Shown here: positions 1 to 5,783 of the stretch, piece after piece
Numbering within the stretch: the first letter of the stretch is position 1
How the letters are laid out: each line of letters begins with the position of its first letter
Source of the DNA: an uncultured Lachnoanaerobaculum sp.
Lineage (GTDB): Bacteria; Bacillota; Clostridia; Lachnospirales; Lachnospiraceae
NCBI GenBank assembly: GCA_916720285.1
Contig: CAKAQP010000132.1
Coordinates: 1 to 6,482, forward strand
Length of the DNA: 6,482 bases
Reading direction: 5' to 3'
The notes under the pieces: generated by a model
Told to the model about the DNA's origin: nothing
Seen by the model: only the letters and a program-made list of their open reading frames with translations
Database searches by the model: none
Position numbers and translations under genes: made by a program

Positions 1-2
1 AG

Positions 3-410
3 CAGTACAATCCTAAGAATACAGGAAATGAAGATACATTCAAACTTGCTAAGGCTGTAGCAAGCGAAGTACCTAGTGATGACAGATTCTTCACAGTTGG
101 CGGTGTTGACTTCGTTAGATTGTCGGCACTTGATGATGTAGACTTAAAGCAGGCTTTACAGAACAATATTATTAAGTGTGCACCTGCTACAGATCAAAGA
201 CTTGATATCTTCGTAGGTGTAGCTATGGATCCTGATGCAAAGGGCGTTTACACAACAGGTACAACAGAGAACAGAACAGACAAAGATGATAAGTTAAGCC
301 AGGGCAAGGGCGTTCAGCTTTCAATGGATCTTCTTTGGGATCAGTTCAACGCAGGCAAGGATGCAGGAACAACAAATATCTTGGTAAACCAGAATAAGGC
401 TGCTAAGTAA
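3..410 (+). CDS. C-terminal fragment of an unrecognised, possibly secreted or solute-binding, protein
   Basis: The frame is open from base 3, so the gene starts upstream of the window; a TTG at 120 is internal and not a credible start. About 135 C-terminal residues are visible. They are hydrophilic and rich in Asp, Thr, Asn and Lys, with a hydrophobic patch reading DIFVGVAMD and a tail ending VNQNKAAK. No membrane segment or cell-wall sorting signal is present. The pattern of a G-V-D near the start of the fragment and a late NAGK stretch followed by NILVNQN recalls the C-terminal lobe of periplasmic-binding-protein-like sugar receptors, but this is weak and I do not assign a family. Codon choice (many GGC, AAC, CTT and GCA codons, few rare ones) looks like that of a highly expressed gene and differs from the more AT-rich genes downstream. 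It ends in tandem TAA TAA stops and is followed by a terminator. Confidence 0.7.
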   Translation, partial: QYNPKNTGNEDTFKLAKAVASEVPSDDRFFTVGGVDFVRLSALDDVDLKQALQNNIIKCAPATDQRLDIFVGVAMDPDAKGVYTTGTTENRTDKDDKLSQGKGVQLSMDLLWDQFNAGKDAGTTNILVNQNKAAK

Positions 411-445
411 TAACAAAAAAGTATTAGAAAAGGCTTTGACATCAA

Positions 446-475
446 GGGCGGGTTGAAATTCAACCCGTCTTTTTT
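446..475 (+). terminator. Rho-independent terminator after the first gene
   Basis: The stem pairs CGGGTTG (449-455) with CAACCCG (461-467) around a 5-base loop. It can be extended by a G-T and a G-C pair at the base, and is followed by a T-rich run to 475. It sits 35 bases after the tandem stops of the upstream gene and separates it from the next operon. Confidence 0.85.
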
Positions 476-491
476 ATGTGGGAAATGTTAT

Positions 492-520
492 TTGCCAACC
501 ATGACTTTTTGATATAAAAT
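492..520 (+). promoter_or_regulatory. Sigma-A-type promoter for the ycxB-dctP-adh operon
   Basis: TTGCCA at 492-497 is followed by a 17-base spacer and TAAAAT at 515-520. An overlapping reading is an extended -10, TG-A-TATAAA, at 510-518. It lies between the preceding terminator and the first gene of the operon, leaving a leader of about 25 bases. Confidence 0.55.
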
Positions 521-550
521 AATACTACAGCACTAAAACATGGAGGCTCT

Positions 551-1018
551 ATGAATTACAGATTTCAATATAAGAATACAGCTTTTGAGTTGTTTAAGCT
601 GTCTTTCTTCTTTTTATATTCTTCACTTGCGGGAATTGTAAATATTATTTTTACATTTGCGATGATTGCGCTTATAAGTTCAAGGTGGCATGAAGTAAAT
701 AATTTCCTTAGAGCAATACTCGTATTTGCCGTACTGTTCTTTGTGCTCTTTCAACCTTTTATGATGTATAACAGAGCAAGAGGGAATGTAAATACTCTTA
801 AGGAACTGACACTTGAACTTGGTGAAAAAGGAATAACGGTAGAGGCGGAAGGAAAGCACGAGTATATTGACTGGAGCAGGATTAAAGCCGGAAAGAGATT
901 TCCTAGAATGCTTATAATTTTTACCGACAATACAAACGGATATATTTTGACAAAGAGAATTGTAGATAAAGACTACAAAAAGATATTTGATGATATTTTG
1001 GGAAAAATAAAAGGATGA
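551..1018 (+). CDS. YcxB-like membrane protein
   Basis: This 155-residue protein has two hydrophobic segments, about residues 18-42 and 53-73, joined by a short polar loop. They are followed by a soluble domain from about 85 to 155. That domain has the alternating beta-strand pattern of the YcxB-like C-terminal family: an ELGEKGITVE strand, then YIDWSRIKAGKRFPRMLIIF, then a strand reading GYILTKRIV where family members usually carry a proline-containing 'IP-R' turn. The function of YcxB proteins is not established; the fold is thought to be PH-like and cytosolic. Start: GGAGG at 542-546, four bases before the ATG. The stop overlaps the next start as ATGA (1015-1018), so translation is probably coupled to the TRAP-type binding protein. 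A family-level call is all that can be supported. Confidence 0.7.
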   Translation: MNYRFQYKNTAFELFKLSFFFLYSSLAGIVNIIFTFAMIALISSRWHEVNNFLRAILVFAVLFFVLFQPFMMYNRARGNVNTLKELTLELGEKGITVEAEGKHEYIDWSRIKAGKRFPRMLIIFTDNTNGYILTKRIVDKDYKKIFDDILGKIKG

Positions 1019-2001
1019 AGAGAAAACTGATATGGCTTTTAATCATTTCCGTTATGATTATTGCTACTTCATGTGTGAGAAAAAAGCCGGTTACCGAGTA
1101 TGTTTTTACATATGCGGAAAATCACCCGAAAGATTATCCTACTACTCTCGGAGCATTTGAGTTTGCAAGACTTGTAGAGGAAAAGAGCAAGGGGAGAATA
1201 GTAATAGAGGTAGTATATGACGGTAAACTGGGAGATGAGCTAAGTGTTATAAAACAGCTGAAATTCGGCGGAATTGATTTTACCAGAGCCTCTATTTCAC
1301 CGCTTTCGAATGATATAGAGGTTTTAAATGTTTTGCAGATGCCTTATTTATACAGGGATGAGGAGCATATGTGGAATGTACTTTACAGTGAGATAGGAGA
1401 TGAGATCCTTGCACAGTTTGAAGGTTCCGGCATTGAGCCACTGTCATTTTATACTGCAGGTGCAAGAAACTTTTATAACAATGTAAGACCGATAGAAGAT
1501 ATATCGGATCTTTCGGGATTAAAAATAAGAGTACAGCAATCAGACCTTATGAAGGATATGATAAGAACTTTGGGAGCTGAACCTGTTGCTCAAGAGTACA
1601 GTCTGGTTTACGGATCGCTTGAAAGAGGTGTGATAGACGGTGCTGAGAATAATATTCCGTCTTATATATCAGCTATGCACTATCAATATGCAAAATATTA
1701 CACAAAGGATGAGCATACCAGAGTTCCTGAAATGCAACTTTGCTCTGATGTGACATGGAGTAAACTTTCAGAAAAAGACAGGGAAATTATAAAAGAGGCT
1801 GCAATAGAGAGCAGCATTTATGAAAGAGAAATCTGGGCAAAACAGGAAAAAATATATGAGAAGGAGCTTGTCGATAAAGGCATAGAGATAAATACTTTAT
1901 CAGGCGAGGAGAGAGCAAATTTCAAGAAAATCTTGGAGCCCCTTTACGAAAAATATTGTAAGGGCTATATGGATTTAATAAATAAAATAAATGAAAAGTG
2001 A
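1015..2001 (+). CDS. TRAP transporter solute-binding lipoprotein, DctP family
   Basis: This 328-residue extracytoplasmic substrate receptor is of normal length for the DctP family. A Lys/Arg start (MKRK), a hydrophobic stretch (5-16) and an A-T-S-C lipobox with Cys20 predict a lipoprotein, as expected for a Gram-positive binding protein. Family hallmarks are visible: the N-terminal YAENHPKDYPTTLGAFEFARLVEEKSKG strand-helix region, broken here at FTY/AENHPKDYP (31-42); KLGDELSVIKQL (71-82); GARNFYNNVRPI (149-160); LSGLKIRVQQS (166-176), where Arg172 corresponds to the arginine that binds the substrate carboxylate; and GVIDGAENN (205-213). An organic acid ligand is therefore likely, but its identity cannot be read. 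The start overlaps the ycxB-like stop by 4 bases and has only a weak AAAAGG immediately before it, consistent with translational coupling. No DctQ or DctM permease gene lies in the window, which is unusual. Confidence 0.93.
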   Translation: MKRKLIWLLIISVMIIATSCVRKKPVTEYVFTYAENHPKDYPTTLGAFEFARLVEEKSKGRIVIEVVYDGKLGDELSVIKQLKFGGIDFTRASISPLSNDIEVLNVLQMPYLYRDEEHMWNVLYSEIGDEILAQFEGSGIEPLSFYTAGARNFYNNVRPIEDISDLSGLKIRVQQSDLMKDMIRTLGAEPVAQEYSLVYGSLERGVIDGAENNIPSYISAMHYQYAKYYTKDEHTRVPEMQLCSDVTWSKLSEKDREIIKEAAIESSIYEREIWAKQEKIYEKELVDKGIEINTLSGEERANFKKILEPLYEKYCKGYMDLINKINEK

Positions 2002-2009
2002 GGTGGCAA

Positions 2010-3212
2010 ATGCAAAAGTTTAATTATTATTCACCGACAAGGATTGTTTTCGGAGCAGGAACAAGTAATGATATAGGAAGTTTAATAAAAGAGTTCGGAG
2101 TAAAAAAGGTTGCAGTTATCTTTGGCGGAAACAGTGCAAAGAAAAGCGGTCTGCTTGATTTGGTAGAAGAAAAGATAAAGTCTGAAGGTATAGATGTACT
2201 CTCACTTGGAGGAGTGGTGCCAAATCCACTTTTAAGTAAGGCAAAGGAGATGACAAAGGAGGCCGTCAAGTTCGGGGCTGAGTTTGTACTGGCGATAGGC
2301 GGAGGAAGTGTAATAGATACCGCAAAGTTTGTGGCAATAGGCGTGGCAAGTCCTGACACAGATATAGAAGAGTTTTTCTTTCAAAGAAAGAAGGTGGAAA
2401 AATCTATTCCGATAGGTTCGATTTTGACTATTGCTGCGGCAGGATCTGAAACAAGCGACTCTGCAGTTCTTACAGATGATGTAACCGGAAGCCATATAAA
2501 GAAAGGGATTAACACAGACTTTAACAGATGCAGGTTTGCGATAATGGATCCGGAGCTTACATATTCTTTACCCAAGTATCAGATAGGTGCCGGTGCGACA
2601 GATATCTTTATGCATACATCTGAGAGATATTTTACAAATATTCTGGGCAATCATTTGACTGATGAGATGGCTGAGGGACTCTTTAGAGATATTATCAAAT
2701 TTGGACCGAAGGCTGTTATAAATCCGACAGACTATGAAGCTATGAGTGAAGTTATGTGGTGCGGAAGTGTATCACATATAGGACTTACAGGTCTTGGATC
2801 AAAAGGTGATACTCCAAGAGACGGTGACTGGTCATGCCATCAGCTTGGAATGGCTCTTTCATCGCTTTTTGACTCCACACATGGTGCAACCCTCAGTGCG
2901 ATTTGGGCTTCTTGGGCAAACTATGTAAAGGAAGAGAATATAGAGAGATTTGCAAATTTTGCAAGAAAGGTATATGGTGTAGTTGAGGCTGATGATAAAA
3001 AGGCTGCTGATATAGGAATTGAAAAGACTGTTGAATTTTTCAAATCTGTCGGAATGCCTGTAAGTTTACATGAACTTCTTAACAGAGAGGTAAGCGAGAA
3101 AGACTGTGAGGACTTGGCAATAAACTGTTCATATAAGAAAACAAGAAGTATAGGAAGTTTCAAATCACTTGACTATAATGATATGTACAATATCTATATG
3201 GCTGCGAGATAA
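2010..3212 (+). CDS. Iron-containing alcohol dehydrogenase, butanol dehydrogenase/YqhD-like
   Basis: This cytosolic group III NAD(P)H-dependent dehydrogenase of 400 residues probably interconverts an aldehyde or ketone with an alcohol. The start region reads FNYYSPTRIVFG, typical of the family. The nucleotide site shows FGGNSAKKSG (about 38-47), VVPNPLLS (69-76) and the AIGGGSVIDTAKF loop (95-107, GGGS at 97-100). All four metal ligands expected from YqhD are present: Asp198 and His202 in GATDIFMHTSERYF, and His277 and His291 in the segment from DWSCHQLG to STHGATL. An intact active enzyme is therefore likely. The GGNS and VxPNPxLS patterns resemble NADPH-preferring butanol dehydrogenases; the substrate is not readable. 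ATG at 2010 is chosen because GAGGTGG (2000-2006) precedes it at good spacing; a GTG at 1998 in the same frame would lie inside that site. The gene begins 8 bases after the dctP-like stop, ends the operon, and is followed by a terminator. Confidence 0.93.
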   Translation: MQKFNYYSPTRIVFGAGTSNDIGSLIKEFGVKKVAVIFGGNSAKKSGLLDLVEEKIKSEGIDVLSLGGVVPNPLLSKAKEMTKEAVKFGAEFVLAIGGGSVIDTAKFVAIGVASPDTDIEEFFFQRKKVEKSIPIGSILTIAAAGSETSDSAVLTDDVTGSHIKKGINTDFNRCRFAIMDPELTYSLPKYQIGAGATDIFMHTSERYFTNILGNHLTDEMAEGLFRDIIKFGPKAVINPTDYEAMSEVMWCGSVSHIGLTGLGSKGDTPRDGDWSCHQLGMALSSLFDSTHGATLSAIWASWANYVKEENIERFANFARKVYGVVEADDKKAADIGIEKTVEFFKSVGMPVSLHELLNREVSEKDCEDLAINCSYKKTRSIGSFKSLDYNDMYNIYMAAR

Positions 3213-3221
3213 TGTAAAAAG

Positions 3222-3254
3222 AAGGCTTTAGGATTAGGTTCCTGGAGCTTTTTT
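3222..3254 (+). terminator. Rho-independent terminator after the alcohol dehydrogenase
   Basis: AAGGCTTTAGGA (3222-3233) pairs with TCCTGGAGCTT (3240-3250) and the following T, through Watson-Crick and several G-T pairs, with a 6-base loop. The 3' arm runs into six Ts (3249-3254). It closes the ycxB-dctP-adh operon and insulates it from the ATPase cassette. Confidence 0.75.
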
Positions 3255-3279
3255 ATATTCAAATTAGGCTTTGCTATCT

Positions 3280-3308
3280 TTGACTCTATAATTATAATAT
3301 GCTATAAT
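3280..3308 (+). promoter_or_regulatory. Strong sigma-A promoter of the ATPase/TOPRIM cassette
   Basis: TTGACT (3280-3285), exactly 17 bases, then TATAAT (3303-3308): 11 of 12 consensus positions match. This is the best promoter in the window. The predicted transcription start, about 3315, lies inside the left arm of the inverted repeat that follows. Confidence 0.85.
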
Positions 3309-3309
3309 T

Positions 3310-3344
3310 CTATTATTACTTCTTATAAATAGAAGTAATAATAG
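3310..3344 (+). repeat. Perfect 14-bp inverted repeat between promoter and ribosome binding site
   Basis: CTATTATTACTTCT (3310-3323) and AGAAGTAATAATAG (3331-3344) are exact reverse complements around a 7-base centre, TATAAAT. The left arm begins 2 bases after the -10 box. The last base of the right arm is the first G of the Shine-Dalgarno GGAGG. As DNA it is well placed to be a repressor operator covering the transcription start. As RNA only part of the left arm would be transcribed if the start is near 3315, so a shortened hairpin beside the ribosome binding site is also possible. There is no U-run, so it is not a terminator. Confidence 0.85.
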
Positions 3345-3354
3345 GAGGTGGCTT

Positions 3355-4524
3355 ATGATTGTTATGTATGTAAAGTTAAAGAATATTTGTGCGTTTGATG
3401 ATTTTTATGCAAATTTTTCATATCCTAAAAAGATAGTGAACAGCTCTATAGAAAGAGAGTATTTACCCGGGTTTCCAAATTTCAGATATAAGAAAGTTAA
3501 TATACTTATGGGTACTAATGCAAGTGGAAAAACTTCTTTTGGTAAAATGTTGATGTATATATTCAACTTTATGAAGAGGAAGGAATTATTGAATATAACA
3601 GATAGAATATCTGATAATAAAAAAGAAAGTATTTTCTCAATCGACTATGTTTCCGACAAAAATACTTTATATTCGCTGGAAGTTATTATACCGCCTGAAG
3701 AGGAAGAATATTCTATTGATCGATGCAAAATATCGTTGAAGTGTGTAAATATTAAAAAAGGTGACAGCTATGAAAAGTGTGTTGAAAGAATAAAAATTGG
3801 AAAAGAAGTAGAGGTGTTTGAGGGAATAGAGGCTTTAGATAAAGCTTCGAAATCAAGTAGGCTTGGATGGAATTTTACATATCCTATGGATTCCAATTAC
3901 TATATTCGAGACATAAAAGTTGATGACTTGGAGAATGAACTGTATTTAAAAGTTTTGAAAAATGTGTTGATGACATTAGATAATTCAATTGTCGATATAA
4001 AAAAAGTTGACAAAATTGAACATACTTATGCCATAGTGATGAATAATAAAAATCTTATAATACAGGAAGGCAAAGTACTGGATCCCAACAATATTCTTTC
4101 AAGCGGAACTAAAGCAGGAATTGAAATATCAGGTTTTATTACTGCGCTTATGGAGCATAGAAACGGATTTTATTATTGTGATGAGAAGTTTTCGTATATA
4201 CACAGTGATATTGAGAAAGCTATCCTATCAGTAATGATATCAAAACTTGGAGATGGAGAACAACTTTTCTTTACAACACATAATTTGGATATTACAGATA
4301 TGGATTTACCTAAGCATTCCTTTCTGTTCATGAGAAAGGAAAACATAAGTGGCAAATTTATTATTTCGTGTGAGTCGGTATCAAACAGACTAAAGAAAGC
4401 AACAGATTCTGTAAGGAATGCAGTAGATAATGATATTTTTGCAGTGGCACCAAGAATTGAGTTAATATATGATTTGGCATATGAAGATGATATAGATGAT
4501 GTATTAGATGAAGATGCGGGGTGA
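3355..4524 (+). CDS. ABC/OLD-like AAA family ATPase (AAA_15/AAA_21 type), candidate anti-phage sensor
   Basis: This 389-residue soluble ATPase has the SMC/Rad50/OLD-like arrangement. VKLKNICAFDDF opens like the usual 'lknf--f' strand. Walker A is GTNASGKT (53-60), with Lys59 and Thr60. A divergent middle region of about 185 residues follows, with charged segments such as PPEEEE. The ABC-type signature is LSSGT (248-252). Walker B is GFYYCDE (271-277), ending in Asp276-Glu277, and an H-loop TTHN (307-310) follows. All catalytic elements are intact. No TOPRIM domain is fused to it; one is supplied by the next gene, whose coding region it nearly touches or overlaps. The last 15 residues are strongly acidic. 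Start: AGGAGGTGG at 3343-3351 fits ATG 3355; an in-frame ATG at 3364 is too far away. Such ATPases occur in AbiL/RloA, PARIS AriA and OLD/Gabija-type defence systems. The ATPase call is secure; the defence role is inferred. Confidence 0.88.
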   Translation: MIVMYVKLKNICAFDDFYANFSYPKKIVNSSIEREYLPGFPNFRYKKVNILMGTNASGKTSFGKMLMYIFNFMKRKELLNITDRISDNKKESIFSIDYVSDKNTLYSLEVIIPPEEEEYSIDRCKISLKCVNIKKGDSYEKCVERIKIGKEVEVFEGIEALDKASKSSRLGWNFTYPMDSNYYIRDIKVDDLENELYLKVLKNVLMTLDNSIVDIKKVDKIEHTYAIVMNNKNLIIQEGKVLDPNNILSSGTKAGIEISGFITALMEHRNGFYYCDEKFSYIHSDIEKAILSVMISKLGDGEQLFFTTHNLDITDMDLPKHSFLFMRKENISGKFIISCESVSNRLKKATDSVRNAVDNDIFAVAPRIELIYDLAYEDDIDDVLDEDAG

Positions 4525-4529
4525 AATCA

Positions 4530-5045
4530 ATGAAATATGGTCAGTATCACTATTATGTGGAAGGCGAGAATGAAAGAGTTCTTGTGGAGATATTGAGTAA
4601 GTGTAAGGATGAAAAATTTAATGTTATAAGACCCGGAAAAATAGATGTATTTAATGTGGTTGAACGAGAGATAAAAAGTACTCATATGTTGAACCTAAAA
4701 GATAATACGGTAGTGGTGTTGGTATTTGATACTGATACAAAAAGTAGAGCTATTTTGGATAAAAACACTAAGTTCTTAGAGAAACATAAAAAGATAAAGG
4801 ATGTTATACTTATACCACAAGTTTACAATTTAGAGGACGAGTTGATTAGAAGCTGTAATATAAAGAATATACTGCAATTGCTTGGAAGCAAGTCTAAGAA
4901 GGAGTTTAAAAGTGACTTTAATAAGGTTAATAATTTAAATGAGCATTTGATTAAAGCGGGGTTTACATTTAATAAATTGTGGAGGAAGAACACAAACGGT
5001 GTATTTGCCGGAATTACAAGTGGAATAAGTAAAATAGAAAAATAA
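4530..5045 (+). CDS. Small TOPRIM-like protein (RloB/DUF4435/OLD-TOPRIM resemblance), putative effector partner of the ATPase
   Basis: This is a 171-residue basic protein. Near the N-terminus, HYYVEGENE (7-15) matches the TOPRIM 'h-EG--E' motif, with Glu11 as the expected metal/catalytic acid. VVVLVFDTDT (61-70) matches the hydrophobic strand plus DxD motif (Asp67, Asp69). A further acidic NLEDELIRS (100-108) lies where RloB-like proteins carry a conserved FE-containing helix. The C-terminal third is Lys/Asn rich and ends at GITSGISKIEK. The likely role is a metal-dependent nuclease or nucleic-acid-binding effector controlled by the ATPase; activity is inferred from motifs. It is much shorter than PARIS AriB or OLD-type TOPRIM modules. 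Start: ATG 4530 has GGGGTGA (4518-4524) five bases upstream. An in-frame GTG at 4521, which would overlap the ATPase stop as GTGA, is an alternative giving 174 residues. Either way the pair is translationally linked. Confidence 0.72.
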   Translation: MKYGQYHYYVEGENERVLVEILSKCKDEKFNVIRPGKIDVFNVVEREIKSTHMLNLKDNTVVVLVFDTDTKSRAILDKNTKFLEKHKKIKDVILIPQVYNLEDELIRSCNIKNILQLLGSKSKKEFKSDFNKVNNLNEHLIKAGFTFNKLWRKNTNGVFAGITSGISKIEK

Positions 5046-5078
5046 AAAGGATTCGAGCAAAAGCTCAAGTCCTTTTTT
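5044..5078. terminator. Bidirectional terminator between convergent genes
   Basis: AAAAAGGA (5044-5051) pairs with TCCTTTTT (5070-5077). Inside it, GAGC (5055-5058) pairs with GCTC (5063-5066) around an AAAA loop, with one C/A mismatch between the two parts. Plus-strand reading ends in TTTTTT (5073-5078) and minus-strand reading ends in TTTTTATT, so it can serve both the TOPRIM-like gene and the CYTH gene. The T of the CYTH stop complement (5078-5080) lies at its edge. Confidence 0.85.
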
Positions 5079-5551
5079 CAGTATCTCCACTTAAGTAACC
5101 CGTACTTGGATATATATGAGTTGTGGTACCTGCTGTCTGTTGTAACATCTTTTCCGAACCATTCAGGCGGGATAAAATTATCGGCTTCTTCTACCGAGTC
5201 AAACTCCACCTCTACAAGTTTGAGACTGTCAAGATCGCCTTTGAATATATCAAGCTCCGCTATGAGATTATTTTTTAGCGGAATTTTATATCTGCTTTTT
5301 GAGATAATTATACCGTCACATTTTTTTAGTAAATGTTCAAAAGATTCTTTATTAAGCGGAAGATTATATTCGCTTCGTGACAGCAATCCGCTTCCTTTAT
5401 AAGTAAGAACATAATCATCATTTTCTTTTCTTATTCTAACTACGGGATTTGTATTCAAATACCCTTGAGTCATATCTATTCTCTCATATGTATCAAGATT
5501 GCTCGGTATTTCTTTGACAAGAAACTTTCTCTCTATTTCTATATTTTCCAT
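5078..5551 (-). CDS. CYTH-domain triphosphate tunnel metalloenzyme
   Basis: This 157-residue cytosolic protein is one complete CYTH domain. The diagnostic ExExK motif is at the N-terminus (IEIERKFLV, Glu5-Glu7-Lys9). The tunnel's basic and acidic residues follow in order: VRIRK (38-42), LTYKGSG (49-55), SKSRYKI (84-90), AELDIF (98-103) and LVEVEF (112-117). The length matches compact bacterial family members, several of which hydrolyse inorganic tripolyphosphate or other triphosphates with Mg or Mn. Adenylate cyclase class IV and thiamine triphosphatase share the fold, so the substrate is not fixed; a tripolyphosphatase-like activity is the best guess. Start: ATG at 5551 (complement), with AAAGGAG at 5562-5556, four bases upstream. 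It is transcribed alone, convergent with the TOPRIM-like gene and divergent from the gene at 5784. Confidence 0.92.
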   Translation of the reverse strand: MENIEIERKFLVKEIPSNLDTYERIDMTQGYLNTNPVVRIRKENDDYVLTYKGSGLLSRSEYNLPLNKESFEHLLKKCDGIIISKSRYKIPLKNNLIAELDIFKGDLDSLKLVEVEFDSVEEADNFIPPEWFGKDVTTDSRYHNSYISKYGLLKWRY

Positions 5552-5644
5552 ACTACTCCTTTATATTAAAAACTGATTCCTGTTCAAAAAGTATCTTATG
5601 GCTAAAGTATAAGCCTGTTTCTGTAGATTTTCCGGTTCATAATT

Positions 5645-5673
5645 AGTATACATAATTTTTTGCACTAATTAAA
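5645..5673 (-). promoter_or_regulatory. Weak candidate promoter for the CYTH gene
   Basis: On the minus strand TATACT (5650-5645) lies 17 bases after TTTAAT (5673-5668). The -10 match is good but the -35 is poor. An 8-bp inverted repeat, TAATTAGT (5640-5647) and ACTAATTA (5664-5671), overlaps both boxes and could be an operator, though it is AT-rich and may be chance. It would give a leader of roughly 85 bases. The rest of 5552-5705 holds no gene or clear structure that I can see. Confidence 0.3.
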
Positions 5674-5705
5674 GAAAATATTTAAATATAACCGACATAG
5701 AAACA

Positions 5706-5734
5706 TTGTAGACTTAAGCTATATTTGTTATAAT
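5706..5734 (+). promoter_or_regulatory. Extended -10 promoter for the membrane-anchored protein gene
   Basis: TTGTAG (5706-5711), a 17-base spacer and a perfect TATAAT (5729-5734), preceded by TG at 5726-5727 (TGTTATAAT). The extended -10 compensates for the weak -35. The predicted leader is about 43 bases, ending in GGAGGA at 5775-5780. Confidence 0.75.
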
Positions 5735-5783
5735 ATTCATGCCTTTAATATATAAAGTGTAAAAGAAAGGTTTTGGAGGAATT

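Noticed and set aside
1998..2012. GTG at 1998 as the start of the alcohol dehydrogenase
   Set aside because: It lies within or before the GAGGTGG ribosome binding site that serves ATG 2010, adds four non-family residues, and has no site of its own.
2027..2575. Overlapping open frames on the minus strand inside the alcohol dehydrogenase gene
   Set aside because: They lie opposite a gene with complete family motifs and metal ligands, have no convincing ribosome binding sites, and their translations are low-complexity Ser/Leu/Pro-rich shadows.
3310..3344. Inverted repeat read as a terminator or insertion-sequence end
   Set aside because: No T-run follows either arm, and it lies directly after a -10 box and before a ribosome binding site. 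No transposase or second copy is present in the window.
4173..5068. Minus-strand open frames within the ATPase and TOPRIM-like genes
   Set aside because: They oppose genes with clear motifs and have no start signals; their translations show no domain features.
5106..5402. Plus-strand open frame opposite the CYTH gene
   Set aside because: The minus strand carries a full CYTH domain with the ExExK motif; the plus frame has no ribosome binding site and its product is Ser/Leu-rich with no recognisable domain.
5560..5592. TTGAAC-N16-TATAAA on the minus strand as the CYTH promoter
   Set aside because: The -10 would abut the Shine-Dalgarno sequence, so transcription would begin at or after the ribosome binding site.
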